Assembly: GCF_000017545.1 (NCBI RefSeq)
Contig: NC_009718.1
Span: 1,884,942 to 1,948,941, forward strand
DNA: 64,000 nucleotides
Origin: Fervidobacterium nodosum Rt17-B1
GTDB taxonomy: Bacteria; Thermotogota; Thermotogae; Thermotogales; Fervidobacteriaceae
Direction: 5' to 3'
Under the pieces are notes generated by a model. It did not search any database. It was not told where the DNA came from and saw only the letters and a list, made by a program, of their open reading frames with translations. This document shows, piece by piece, positions 24,294 to 33,638 of this stretch (positions are counted from its first letter, which is position 1; every line of letters begins with the position of its first letter). A program made the position numbers and the translations under genes.

Positions 24294-25675
24294 ACTGGAT
24301 AACCTCCTTCAAAGTTTTCGACTAATGTCCAATCAACCTGTATTTTCTCGTCGTATTTTTTCTTGAGGTATTGTTTTCCAATTTCACCAAGTATGGCGTA
24401 TATTAATAATTCTTCATCTGTTTCTGCTAAAACACCTATTTCTTTTCTGCGTTTTTCGAGTTCTGGTTCTATGTAATCGGCCGGCCTGCCTTCTATCGGT
24501 CTTTCATCACCGAGGATTTTTTGTATGAGTTCTTCGTTGATTGGAGCGGGTGGTTTTCCATACAAACCCTTTACGTAATCTTTTACTTCTCTTGTAACTT
24601 TTGCGTATCTCTCACCTGTCATAACGTTTAAAACTGCTTGGACACCAACGATTTGGCTTGTAGGGGTAACAAGTGGTGGATAGCCAAGGTCGGCGCGAAC
24701 TTTAGGTATTTCTTCAAGTACGGCATCTAATTTGTGGAGCAGTTTTTGCTCAGATAATTGTTTGACAAGGTTTGAGTACATGCCGCCAGGTACCTGCGAT
24801 GTTATTATTCTGTGGTCTATACTGTACATTTTCACATCATAGTTTTCGTGTTTTTTCCTTACATCCCATAAGTATTTTACTATTTTGTCGATCTTTTTCC
24901 AATCTATTTCCGGTAATTTTTTGTATTCTGAGAATGAATAATATATAGCTTCAAACGCTGGTTGACTTGTTGTCATTCCAAAAGGAGATATCGCTGTATC
25001 AACTATATCAGCACCAGCAAGAAAAGCTGATAAATAAGCAAGTTCTCCCAGTCCCGCTGTTGCATGAGTGTGAACTTCAACTGGTAAGTCAAATTTTTTC
25101 TTTAATTGACTGACAAGTTCACCTGCCATCTTTGGTGTCAAAAGTCCCGCCATATCTTTTATACATAATGAATTTACACCTCTATCAACAAGCTGTTGTG
25201 CGTAGTCTAAATAGTATTCGACGGTGTGGACAGGACTTGTTGTATACGAAATTGCTCCTTGAACGTGTGCTCCACATTTTAGAGCTACCTCTATGCTTTT
25301 TTCCAAATTTCTTATATCATTTAACGCATCGAATATTCTTATTACTTGTACACCATTTTCAATGGCTTTTTTGACGAAAAGTTCAACTACATCATCGGCA
25401 TAATGCCTGTAGCCAACTAAATTTTGACCTCTAAGTAGCATCTGGGCTTTTCCGTTTTTTAACCTTTTTCTTATTTCCCTTATTCTCTCCCATGGGTCTT
25501 CGTTTAGAAACCTTACACAGACGTCGAATGTTGCTCCACCCCAGACTTCAAACGCTTGGAAACCTATGCTATCTACTTCTTCGATTATGCCAAGTATTTC
25601 TGAAGTTTTCATACGTGTTGCTATAAGTGATTGGTGTCCATCTCTAAATGTTGTATCTGTAAACATGCTAAGCAT
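24290..25675 (-). CDS. Carboxyltransferase subunit, oxaloacetate decarboxylase alpha / pyruvate carboxylase B type, lacking the biotin domain
   Basis: 461 residues homologous to the carboxyltransferase domain of OadA/PycB. It transfers CO2 between biotin and pyruvate/oxaloacetate. Motifs: DTTFRDGHQSL (metal and substrate site), FEVWGGATFDVC, the carbamylated Lys in LCIKDMAGLL, and the metal ligands in HTHATAGL. The protein ends at GGYPV with no biotinyl-lysine MKM motif, so a separate biotin carrier is required. Together with the mutase downstream it suggests a methylmalonyl-CoA/oxaloacetate transcarboxylation route. It is the first gene of the operon, with an ATG behind GGTGGTG. Confidence 0.9.
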   Translation of the reverse strand: MLSMFTDTTFRDGHQSLIATRMKTSEILGIIEEVDSIGFQAFEVWGGATFDVCVRFLNEDPWERIREIRKRLKNGKAQMLLRGQNLVGYRHYADDVVELFVKKAIENGVQVIRIFDALNDIRNLEKSIEVALKCGAHVQGAISYTTSPVHTVEYYLDYAQQLVDRGVNSLCIKDMAGLLTPKMAGELVSQLKKKFDLPVEVHTHATAGLGELAYLSAFLAGADIVDTAISPFGMTTSQPAFEAIYYSFSEYKKLPEIDWKKIDKIVKYLWDVRKKHENYDVKMYSIDHRIITSQVPGGMYSNLVKQLSEQKLLHKLDAVLEEIPKVRADLGYPPLVTPTSQIVGVQAVLNVMTGERYAKVTREVKDYVKGLYGKPPAPINEELIQKILGDERPIEGRPADYIEPELEKRRKEIGVLAETDEELLIYAILGEIGKQYLKKKYDEKIQVDWTLVENFEGGYPV

Positions 25676-25725
25676 TTGATAACACCACCTTTTGTATATT
25701 TAATGTTTTTTGAATATCAATTTTA

Positions 25726-25754
25726 ATTATACCACCTATCTAAGAATTGTTAAA
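25726..25754 (-). promoter_or_regulatory. Promoter of the oadA-to-pdxT operon
   Basis: Minus strand TTTAAC (25749-25754), a 17-base spacer ending in TGG, and TATAAT (25726-25731), about 50 nt before the start codon. Confidence 0.7.
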
Positions 25755-25845
25755 TTTGCTAAAAGCCTAAATCCACCAAATTGGTATTTGAAAGTTTGAG
25801 AATTCCTTACTTTGTGTTTAAAAGCTTATGTTTATAAAAAATCAT

Positions 25846-25854
25846 GGTATAATT
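25846..25854 (+). promoter_or_regulatory. Extended -10 promoter of the long plus-strand gene run
   Basis: TGGTATAAT with no clear -35, about 50 nt upstream of the ATG at 25905. It diverges from the carboxyltransferase operon promoter. Confidence 0.6.
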
Positions 25855-25904
25855 GGTATGCATTATTTATATAAAGCTTTTTAGATACTCGAGGAGGTTG
25901 AACC

Positions 25905-26441
25905 ATGCAGGTAGATAAATTGGTCGAAAAACGTGAAAAACATGTAATTGCAAGAGGCGATTTAGCAAGAAAAAGGGTTGAGATAGGCAAAGGCGAATAC
26001 CTTTTTTTGATATTAGTTGGATTTATAACTTTTGTTTTTGGGTTTATTTCTTTGACAGTTTATGTCGGTGTTATGTATTTAGCACCAATTGTCTCTAATT
26101 TGACTGGTTTGACTTTTCTTGATTCAAGATTTCTGTTGTTTGTTTTAATAGCAATTACAGTAAGTGGTTTTTTCACAAGTACTTATCCTTTTTCTAAAGC
26201 GATTGGTGGGAATGCTTCTTTTCACATAATTTTAGCGTTTATGATTTCAGCTGCGGCTTTGGGTGTCCAAGTTTACAAGCTTGCTTTCACAGGTCCTACA
26301 TGGATAGGCATAGATCTTTTAGGCGAACATGGAAATAATATTCAAATGATGTATCTCTCAGCTATTTATTTTGCGTACAATTTGATATTGCTTGCTTTGC
26401 AATTTACAGTGTTAAGAAAAGAATTTTCGCACCAGGAGTAA
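25905..26441 (+). CDS. Four-helix membrane protein of unknown function
   Basis: 178 residues: a charged cytoplasmic N-terminus (about 30 residues), then four hydrophobic segments at roughly 32-62, 76-94, 104-124 and 146-168. A GAGGAGG RBS precedes the ATG. It is the first gene of the plus-strand run and is followed six bases later by tmcAL. No family motif is recognised, so no function is proposed. Confidence 0.85.
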   Translation: MQVDKLVEKREKHVIARGDLARKRVEIGKGEYLFLILVGFITFVFGFISLTVYVGVMYLAPIVSNLTGLTFLDSRFLLFVLIAITVSGFFTSTYPFSKAIGGNASFHIILAFMISAAALGVQVYKLAFTGPTWIGIDLLGEHGNNIQMMYLSAIYFAYNLILLALQFTVLRKEFSHQE

Positions 26442-26447
26442 AACAGT

Positions 26448-27725
26448 ATGAGAGTACTTGGAATAGTTGTAGAGTATAATCCATTTCATTTTGGACACTT
26501 GCATCATCTTGAAGAAGCAAAAAAGCTTATAAATCCAGATTATGTTGTTGCGGTGATGAGTGGCAACTTTTGCCAACGTGGTGAACCCGCGATTGTAAAT
26601 AAATTTGCACGAACAGAAATTGCTTTGAAAAATGGTGTTGACGTTGTTTTTGAGTTACCTGTTGTTTATGCTATTCAAGATGCTGGTGGTTTCGCTTTAG
26701 GCTCAGTCGGCGTTTTAGATAGAACAGGGGTTGTTACCGATATAGTCTTCGGTAGTGAGAGTGGAGATGTAACTTTTCTTAGAAAAGTTGCTAATCTTCT
26801 CACTAACCAAACACCTGAGTTTGAGAAAACTTTTAAGAGACATTTGAAGATGGGATATTCGTATCCAAACGCAAGAAAGTACGCTTTGATGGATGTTTTG
26901 AGTAACGATGTTGAGAAATTGTCAAAATCTAACGATATACTGGGAATAGAATACATCAAAGCCTTAATAAAGTATTCCAGTGATATCCAGCCGCATGTTA
27001 TCAAAAGAATTGGTGCTGACTACAATGATGAGCAATTTAAAGGGAAATTTTCATCTGCGAGCGCGGTGAGAAAGGCTATAAAAGAGAATAAATTTGAACA
27101 AACGAAAGAAGCTTTACCGGAATGGACCTTCAAAATTCTTGAGCGAGAGTTTTCTGAAGGTAGGGGGCCAGTTTTCCTTGAATATTTTGATTTTGTTATA
27201 GCGATGTTTAGGAAATTAAAACGCGAAGATTTTGAAAGGATTTATAGTTTTAACGAAGGACTCGATTTGAGGTTTTACGAAAGCGCAAGAGAAAGCGGAA
27301 ACTTGCAAGATTTTGTTGAAAGAGTGAAAGCTAAAAGATTTACATATTCACGCATTAGAAGAGCTATTTTTCATGTGTTGTTTGACATGGAAAAGTCTTT
27401 TGTTGAGTTAAGTAACGAAAAAGGACCACAGTATTTGAGGGTCCTTGGTTTTACCAAAAGGGGAAGAGAGTTGTTGAAAGCGATGAAAAAAAATTCAAAG
27501 GTGCCAATTATTTCAACTGCGTCTTTGTATAGAAACGTGCTTGAAGAAGCAAAGAAGAAAATTGCCGAAGGAAAGGTTAGCTGGGAAATCGATGAGTCGT
27601 TATACATTTGGCAATTTGAGAGAGATTTGCTTGCAAGTGATATATATACGTTTTTGTATCCAAATAAGTTTCAGCGGAAAGCTGGCATGGATTTTGAATA
27701 CAAAGTTATTGAGATGTTAGGGTGA
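26448..27725 (+). CDS. tmcAL: tRNA(Met) cytidine acetate ligase
   Basis: A 425-residue nucleotidyltransferase-fold enzyme that makes N4-acetylcytidine at the wobble position of elongator tRNA-Met, using acetate and ATP. The N-terminus GIVVEYNPFHFGHLHHL contains the HxGH nucleotide-binding motif. VMSGNFCQRGEPAIVNKFAR, FELPVVYAIQDAGGFALG and the later SSASAVRKA are family signatures. Its stop overlaps the mfd start by four bases. Confidence 0.92.
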   Translation: MRVLGIVVEYNPFHFGHLHHLEEAKKLINPDYVVAVMSGNFCQRGEPAIVNKFARTEIALKNGVDVVFELPVVYAIQDAGGFALGSVGVLDRTGVVTDIVFGSESGDVTFLRKVANLLTNQTPEFEKTFKRHLKMGYSYPNARKYALMDVLSNDVEKLSKSNDILGIEYIKALIKYSSDIQPHVIKRIGADYNDEQFKGKFSSASAVRKAIKENKFEQTKEALPEWTFKILEREFSEGRGPVFLEYFDFVIAMFRKLKREDFERIYSFNEGLDLRFYESARESGNLQDFVERVKAKRFTYSRIRRAIFHVLFDMEKSFVELSNEKGPQYLRVLGFTKRGRELLKAMKKNSKVPIISTASLYRNVLEEAKKKIAEGKVSWEIDESLYIWQFERDLLASDIYTFLYPNKFQRKAGMDFEYKVIEMLG

Positions 27726-30493
27726 TTCTTTTGTCAAACGAAATTTTGATTGTACCGAGTGAAAAAGAAACTAACATAGAAGGTTACTATTACATACCTG
27801 ATTACGATGTCTTACCATATGAAAATCTAAGACCTTCCTGGTATGTCCGTTCAAGAAGAATTTACGCGCTTTATCTTGCTGTCCAGGGTAAACTCAAAGG
27901 TATTGCAACGTTGAGGGCTTTACTCCATTATGTTATGAAACCTTCAGAGTTTAAGAAGTATATCTATCATTTGAAACCTGGTGATGAGCTCTCGTCACCA
28001 GAAGAGTTATTTGCAAAACTTGGTTATGAAAGGGTTTTTAATGTACGTGAAGGTGGCACATTTTCCATTCGTGGCGAAATAATAGATTACCTTGGACCAG
28101 ATAATATGCCCGTGAGAATTGAATTGTACGGTAATTTAATTGAAGAAATTAGAAGGTTTGATTTGAAAACACAACGAAGCCAAGAAAAGCTTGAAAGTGC
28201 GTTACTTTTGCCGGCAAGAGAATTTGTTGTTGAAGAATTCAAAAAAATAGAAAAATTAGAGCCTATAGATGAGCAGTTAACTGGAAAATACTGCGATGGT
28301 ACGTTTTTGGATTACAATGTTAATTTTTATATATACAATAAGAAATCTGTTATTGAGCATTTTTCATCTTTTGAAAGGGAATTGAGAAATTCTATACAGG
28401 ATATATATCAAAAAGACGAATACAAAAAATTTGGAATAATAAGCTACGAAGATATTCTTTCGAAGGCTCAAGAAATTGAACTAAAACAGCCAATAACTCA
28501 AGAAAAGTTATTGATTGAAGAAGAGTATATTCCTTCAGCTCCTGTTTTATCTGAAGATGAGCTTCAGGTTGGTGATTTGGTAGTTCACAAGAGATATGGA
28601 ATTGCCCGCTTTACAGAAATAAAGAAAGTTGAAACGATTTCTGGTGCAAAGGAGTTTCTTGTTTTGAATTTTGCAGATTCGACTTTGTACGTTCCAATAG
28701 AGAGAATCGATTTGATAGATAAATATATTGGCGATGATGTAAATGTTAAGTTGGATTCTTTAAAGAAAGGAACATGGTCAAAGAAGGTATCAAAAGCGAA
28801 AAGAAATATAGAGACGATTGTAAGGGATATGCTTTTAATACATTACATTAGAAATAATACAACTGGAGTTGCTTTGCCTGGTGACTCTGAGCTCGAAAGT
28901 GAGTTTGCGAAGACGTTTCCGTATATAGAAACGGAGGACCAGTTAAAAGCTATACAAGATGTTTTTGAAGATCTTGTAAGTGGAAAACCTATGGATAGGT
29001 TACTTGTTGGTGACGCCGGATATGGAAAGACGGAAGTAGCAATTAGAGCTATATTTCGAGCAATTGTCTCAGGTAAACAAGCGGCATTGTTAGCTCCAAC
29101 AACTGTTCTTGCAAGACAACATTACGAAAATATCGCTGAAAGGTTTAAGCCGTTCGGTATAAGAGTTGCGCTGCTTGATAGGTTTGTGACAAAGAAGGAA
29201 AGAGAAGAAATATTACGCGATGTGAAAAATGGAAAGATAGACTTACTCATTGGCACGCATAGTATCTTAAATAACGTGGTTTTCGCTGATTTAGGGCTTG
29301 TTGTAATTGACGAAGAGCAAAAATTTGGTGTTGAACAGAAAGAGAAGTTCAAAAAGCTTAGAGTAAATGTCCATGTTTTATCTATGAGTGCTACGCCGAT
29401 ACCAAGGACACTTCACATGGCACTCTCTGAATTGAAAGAATTTTCTGAAATTAAAACACCTCCATTTGGAAGAAAGGAAGTGCAGGTACATATTGGACCT
29501 TTCGACGATAGGATTGTTAGGATAGCGATACTTCGTGAAATAAACAGAGGAGGACAAGTGATTTATGTACACAATAGAGTGAATACGATATACGATGTGT
29601 ACGAAAGGTTAAAAGAGCTTCTACCTGAGGTATCGATAGTCATTGGTCACGGTCAACAATCTAAAAGCGAATTGAAGAGGGCAATCGATATGTTTTTCCA
29701 TGGTAAGGCAGATGTTCTTTTGTGCACTACAATAGTTGAAAATGGCGTTGATGTTCCAAACGCAAATACGTTGATAGTTGATGATGCTCACAGATATGGA
29801 CTTGCTCAGTTATACCAGCTCAGGGGAAGAGTTGGAAGGAGTGATAAGATATCTTTTGCGTACTTTTTCCATCCAAAGCATGTTAACGATAAGGTACTTG
29901 AAAGGTTGTACGCGATAAAGTCTTACGTTGGACCTGGAAGTGGATTGAAGATAGCGATGAGAGATATGGAAATTCGAGGTATTGGTGCAGTATTTGGACT
30001 TGAACAACATGGTTATATTAACGATATCGGTTTGAATTATTATCTTGAATTGCTTGATGAAACAATAAAAGAAAGCAAAGGTGAATTGATTAGCAAGGTA
30101 GATACGGAGTTAGAAGGTATACCTGGTAGTATAATAATACCAGAAGCCTATATATACGATCCCTTCGAACGTATGAGGTTTTACAGAAGAATAGCTTCAG
30201 CAACAAGTATTGATGAATTAATGGATATAAAACTTGAGTTAGAAGATAGATTTGGGAAGATTCCAAACAGTGTCGAAAACCTTTTGAAGTATGGAATGTT
30301 ACGTGTACTGTTATGGAAAATGGGAGTTAAAAAGGCAACTATTGGAGATTCCACGATAGTCGTTGAATTTAAGAATGGATTTTTTGAAAAAATTTCTGAA
30401 AGGTATATATACAACGAAAAGGAAGATAGCTACATATTTTTCTGTGAGGTCGAAGAGGTATTGGAAAAGTTCTCAACGGTCCATGCTAAATGA
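27722..30493 (+). CDS. mfd: Transcription-repair coupling factor, short form
   Basis: A 923-residue SF2 translocase that removes stalled RNA polymerase and recruits UvrA. A shortened UvrB-like N-terminal region (IPDYDVLPYENLRPS) comes first. Then the RNA polymerase interaction domain (VGDLVVHKRYGIARF near residue 282), the helicase core with Walker A GDAGYGKTE near 430 and DEEQ near 529, and motif VI QLRGRVGRSDK. The C-terminal TRCF domain follows from about residue 780. It is about 200 residues shorter than the E. coli protein, with the loss in the N-terminal UvrB-like part, as known for Thermotoga. The GTG start overlaps tmcAL; a TTG nine bases later is an alternative. Confidence 0.95.
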   Translation: MILLSNEILIVPSEKETNIEGYYYIPDYDVLPYENLRPSWYVRSRRIYALYLAVQGKLKGIATLRALLHYVMKPSEFKKYIYHLKPGDELSSPEELFAKLGYERVFNVREGGTFSIRGEIIDYLGPDNMPVRIELYGNLIEEIRRFDLKTQRSQEKLESALLLPAREFVVEEFKKIEKLEPIDEQLTGKYCDGTFLDYNVNFYIYNKKSVIEHFSSFERELRNSIQDIYQKDEYKKFGIISYEDILSKAQEIELKQPITQEKLLIEEEYIPSAPVLSEDELQVGDLVVHKRYGIARFTEIKKVETISGAKEFLVLNFADSTLYVPIERIDLIDKYIGDDVNVKLDSLKKGTWSKKVSKAKRNIETIVRDMLLIHYIRNNTTGVALPGDSELESEFAKTFPYIETEDQLKAIQDVFEDLVSGKPMDRLLVGDAGYGKTEVAIRAIFRAIVSGKQAALLAPTTVLARQHYENIAERFKPFGIRVALLDRFVTKKEREEILRDVKNGKIDLLIGTHSILNNVVFADLGLVVIDEEQKFGVEQKEKFKKLRVNVHVLSMSATPIPRTLHMALSELKEFSEIKTPPFGRKEVQVHIGPFDDRIVRIAILREINRGGQVIYVHNRVNTIYDVYERLKELLPEVSIVIGHGQQSKSELKRAIDMFFHGKADVLLCTTIVENGVDVPNANTLIVDDAHRYGLAQLYQLRGRVGRSDKISFAYFFHPKHVNDKVLERLYAIKSYVGPGSGLKIAMRDMEIRGIGAVFGLEQHGYINDIGLNYYLELLDETIKESKGELISKVDTELEGIPGSIIIPEAYIYDPFERMRFYRRIASATSIDELMDIKLELEDRFGKIPNSVENLLKYGMLRVLLWKMGVKKATIGDSTIVVEFKNGFFEKISERYIYNEKEDSYIFFCEVEEVLEKFSTVHAK

Positions 30494-30551
30494 TTGGTCA
30501 AATATATAGATAGAGTCTAGTAAAGTGTAAATTTGGAGGTTTAAACATCAG

Positions 30552-31208
30552 ATGAGAGCCTATGGATTTGTGCTTGAATCCTATGGAAAGTATGTAAAAG
30601 TAAGAACAAGAGATGGAGAGTTTATAGTAAAGAGTGATAAGAAGCCTCCAAAGGAAGGGACAAAGATTGAGGTTAAGGACTTTGGAAAAGGTGATTATTT
30701 GGCGAAAGTTGTTGCCAAAAAACCCGGTGAGTTTGAAGAACTTCCTAATGTAAAGTTTGTCGAGATTTCCGAAAGAATTACTTCTGGTTTGAAGTTTAAG
30801 CACATGAATACGATTTCTGTAGCCGTTGCTTTGTTTCTTGAAGAAATATCAAAGAGAATAGAAATAAGCAATCCATTTATTTTGAGAATTCAAAAGCTTC
30901 TTTCCGGTAAAGATTTGGATGATGAAGATAGAAAGTTTGAAAGATATTTGAATGTGTTGTCTGGTAGGTACGGTTTGAAAAGTGATAGTGGAACAATAAT
31001 CTTTATGGATAGAAAAACCAGTACATTTCATGTTTTTTTAGAAGACAACAAAATTTTTGGTAAGGTTGAAGACGGTATTCAAAATTCCGTGGTTTTGTAT
31101 TTTGAAAAATTTCCAGAAAATGTACAGTATCTGGAAGAATCTTTGAGAAAACATTTTCAGATAGTGTCTATAAAACTTGAGGGTTTTTCAGAGGGAGCGT
31201 ATGTGTGA
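30552..31208 (+). CDS. Unknown protein with N-terminal OB-like segment, upstream of an FlhB-type switch protein
   Basis: 218 residues. The first ~55 form a beta-rich, lysine-rich segment (YGFVLESYGKYVKVRTRDGE) that looks like an OB or S1-like fold. The rest is mixed alpha/beta. No catalytic motif or signal peptide is seen. The ATG is 12 bases behind GGAGG. Its stop overlaps the GTG start of the next gene by four bases, so the two are coupled. Because that gene is a FlhB C-terminal homologue, a role near the flagellar export apparatus is conceivable, for instance in the position of YlqG in Bacillus. This is inference only. Confidence 0.8.
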   Translation: MRAYGFVLESYGKYVKVRTRDGEFIVKSDKKPPKEGTKIEVKDFGKGDYLAKVVAKKPGEFEELPNVKFVEISERITSGLKFKHMNTISVAVALFLEEISKRIEISNPFILRIQKLLSGKDLDDEDRKFERYLNVLSGRYGLKSDSGTIIFMDRKTSTFHVFLEDNKIFGKVEDGIQNSVVLYFEKFPENVQYLEESLRKHFQIVSIKLEGFSEGAYV

Positions 31209-31495
31209 GTATGAGTACAAATATGAATTCGAAAGATGATTGCACGGAGAAGTTAGCCGTTGCTTTAAAATATCAAATGGGGAAGGATTTTGCTCCCTTT
31301 GTTGTAGCTAAGGGGAGGTGTCAGTTAGCCGAGGCTATAATAAAGAAGGCGGAAGAAAGTAATGTTCCGATCGTTAAATCACCAGATTTGGTTGAAGAAC
31401 TTTTCAGGCTTGATATATTAGAGATGATACCATCAAAATTATATGTTGCAGTCGCTGAGGTACTTGCATTCGTACAATTACAAAATAAAAAATAA
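31205..31495 (+). CDS. FlhB C-terminal-domain homologue (EscU/YscU/FhlB family)
   Basis: A 96-residue soluble protein matching the cytoplasmic domain of FlhB downstream of its cleavage loop: AVALKYQMGKDFAPFVVAKG, then LAEAIIKKAEESNVPIVKSPDLVEELF. The NPTH autocleavage motif and the membrane part of FlhB are absent. Such stand-alone proteins (YlqH in Bacillus, FhlB in Helicobacter) can replace the corresponding fragment of FlhB in flagellar export. The start may be the GTG at 31205 or internal ATGs within the next nine codons. Confidence 0.85.
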   Translation: MSMSTNMNSKDDCTEKLAVALKYQMGKDFAPFVVAKGRCQLAEAIIKKAEESNVPIVKSPDLVEELFRLDILEMIPSKLYVAVAEVLAFVQLQNKK

Positions 31496-31527
31496 TAATA
31501 AAATAGTATCTACAGGAGGTGATATTC

Positions 31528-32475
31528 ATGAAAAAGATATTTACGATTATTATTTCGATTACTTTGCTTGCGGGTGTATTTGCTCAATTCAGTTTTCAAA
31601 TAATCATTGGTTTTGGAAACACTCCAACACCTAACATAGATAGTTTAGGAGATTACTCAGTAATTATATACACAGGAGAACCATTCGCAACAGTTTATAT
31701 AGATGAGGTTTTTGCGGGAAAGACAGATGCTTTTGGAAAGCTTGTTGTTCAATTTTCTTCAGAAGGCTACCACACCGTATGGGTTGTAAGCTCAAATCAG
31801 TCCGTAATATATGAAAAAATTATTTTTAAAGTTGAAAAACAACCAAAGTACGTTTATGTTTTTGGTACGGGTCTTGGAAAGCTAACAGTGTTTTCAAACG
31901 TTTACCCTGTGTATGTTTACACACTTGATGGAAAAGGAGCCGGTGTTATCGAAAAACGCGGCGATAGTTTGTTAGTACCTACTGGAAATTATAAAATCAG
32001 GCTTGAATCACCTGGATATGAAACATTGGAAAGCCAAGTGTCAATTGCGTACGCTAAAGAGACGCCAATTTGGGTTGAGTTTAAGCCCTTACCGTTTAAT
32101 TTGGAACTTATAGTAAAACCTGAAAAATTCTCACCGAATGGTGATTGGAAAGATGATGAGTGTTACATTAAGATTTATTCTTCAAGAAGTGCAGAAGGGA
32201 CACTTCAAATAACTGATTTTTCTGGTAAAATAGTATTAGAAAAAAGTTTGACTGTTAAACCCGGAACAACTGAGATAAAATGGGACGGTGGAGGAAATAA
32301 GGACGGTACATATACCGTCAGTGTTTTGTTATCTGATGGAATCAGCCAGGTTGAAAAGAAAGCTAATGTAATTATAGACACAAGCACGTATACATACACA
32401 AAAGAAATTACTTTGACTTTTTTGACTGTATTTTTGGCAATAATGGGATACTTGATTTATACAAGTATAAAATAA
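31528..32475 (+). CDS. Exported protein with PEGA-like and FlgD-Ig-like beta domains and a C-terminal membrane anchor
   Basis: 315 residues beginning with a signal peptide (MKKIFTIIISITLLAGVFA). Two beta-sandwich segments follow (YSVIIYTGEPFATVYIDEVFAGKTDAFGKL; VPTGNYKIRLESPGYETLE), typical of PEGA-type surface modules. A FlgD-like Ig domain comes next (FSPNGDWKDDECYIKIYS; TEIKWDGGGNKDGTYTVSVLL). The last ~20 residues are a transmembrane helix, anchoring the protein with its body outside the cytoplasm. The ATG at 31528, nine bases behind AGGAGG, is preferred over a GTG nine bases upstream. The role is unknown; envelope or motility are possibilities. Confidence 0.8.
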   Translation: MKKIFTIIISITLLAGVFAQFSFQIIIGFGNTPTPNIDSLGDYSVIIYTGEPFATVYIDEVFAGKTDAFGKLVVQFSSEGYHTVWVVSSNQSVIYEKIIFKVEKQPKYVYVFGTGLGKLTVFSNVYPVYVYTLDGKGAGVIEKRGDSLLVPTGNYKIRLESPGYETLESQVSIAYAKETPIWVEFKPLPFNLELIVKPEKFSPNGDWKDDECYIKIYSSRSAEGTLQITDFSGKIVLEKSLTVKPGTTEIKWDGGGNKDGTYTVSVLLSDGISQVEKKANVIIDTSTYTYTKEITLTFLTVFLAIMGYLIYTSIK

Positions 32476-32508
32476 CGGATAGTGATGGTAAAGTTGGAGG
32501 TGTAAGTT

Positions 32509-33618
32509 GTGATTACTTATGAGATGAAACAACGAATCGATGAGCTTAAGAAGAAGTATGATGATATTATCGAAGTTTTTCACCCTGAAGATAAGAAGGA
32601 AAAGCTCAAAGAACTTGAATCAGAGACGTTAAAACCAGATTTTTGGAACGACCAAAAGAAAGCTCAGCAGATAAATAGAGAAATTCAGAGGATTAGAAGG
32701 ATAGTCGAAGACATGGAAAAGATTAAAGTTTTGTTTGAAGATATTGAAGTTGGTATTGAACTTGCCGAAGAAGATCCTTCTATGCAAGAGCATCTGGAAC
32801 AAATAGTTGATGAAGTTGGTGAAAAGATAAGGGAATTTGAATTAGCTTTGATACTTAATGGAAAATTCGATGGTTCTAATGCGTATCTTTCTATACACCC
32901 AGGTGCTGGGGGTACCGAATCGCAAGACTGGGCATCTATGCTTTTAAGGATGTACATGCGTTGGGCAGAAAGAAAAGGTTTTTCTGTAGAATTGGTTGAT
33001 TATCAAGAAGGCGAAGAAGCGGGTATAAAGAGTGCGACGCTGTATATAAAAGGTGATTTTGCTTATGGATATCTTAAGTACGAACGTGGTGTACATAGGC
33101 TTGTGCGTATTTCACCTTTTGATGCAAATAAGAGAAGGCATACGTCTTTTGCTTCTGTAAACGTACTCCCTGAAATAGAGGATGATATAGATATAGAAAT
33201 TAGACCAGAGGATTTAAGAGTTGATACGTACAGAGCAAGTGGTGCAGGTGGACAATACGTTAACAAAACGGAGTCTGCGATAAGGATTACTCACTTGCCA
33301 ACCGGTATAGTTGTTACATGTCAAACGGAACGTTCGCAGTTGCAAAATAGAGAAACAGCTATGAAGATGTTAAAAGCACGGTTATACCAACTTGAACTTG
33401 AAAAGAGAAGAAAACAGATTGAGCAAATTCAAGGAGAGTTAAGGGATATCAGCTGGGGAAATCAGATTCGCTCTTATGTCTTCCAGCCGTACACTATGGT
33501 TAAAGACCATAGAACAGATGTTGAAACTGGAAACATCGAAGCTGTGATGGACGGAGAAATTGACATGTTCATCGAAGCAGAATTAGTTTACTATGCTAAG
33601 CTTGGAATAAACGAGTAA
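32509..33618 (+). CDS. prfB: Peptide chain release factor 2
   Basis: 369 residues. Releases peptides at UGA and UAA. It has the codon-recognition motif SPF (ISPFDANKRRHTSFA), the catalytic GGQ loop (SGAGGQYVNKTESAIR) and the RF2 family body starting LETLKPDFWND. The gene is one uninterrupted frame: the programmed +1 frameshift with an internal UGA near codon 25, common in other bacteria, is absent. The GTG start lies eight bases behind TTGGAGG. Confidence 0.97.
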   Translation: MITYEMKQRIDELKKKYDDIIEVFHPEDKKEKLKELESETLKPDFWNDQKKAQQINREIQRIRRIVEDMEKIKVLFEDIEVGIELAEEDPSMQEHLEQIVDEVGEKIREFELALILNGKFDGSNAYLSIHPGAGGTESQDWASMLLRMYMRWAERKGFSVELVDYQEGEEAGIKSATLYIKGDFAYGYLKYERGVHRLVRISPFDANKRRHTSFASVNVLPEIEDDIDIEIRPEDLRVDTYRASGAGGQYVNKTESAIRITHLPTGIVVTCQTERSQLQNRETAMKMLKARLYQLELEKRRKQIEQIQGELRDISWGNQIRSYVFQPYTMVKDHRTDVETGNIEAVMDGEIDMFIEAELVYYAKLGINE

Positions 33619-33638
33619 ATTACGGGGAGTGGGATGTG

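Noticed and set aside
32509..32620. Search for the RF2 programmed frameshift site
   Set aside because: No in-frame UGA or slip sequence in the first 40 codons; the gene is continuous.
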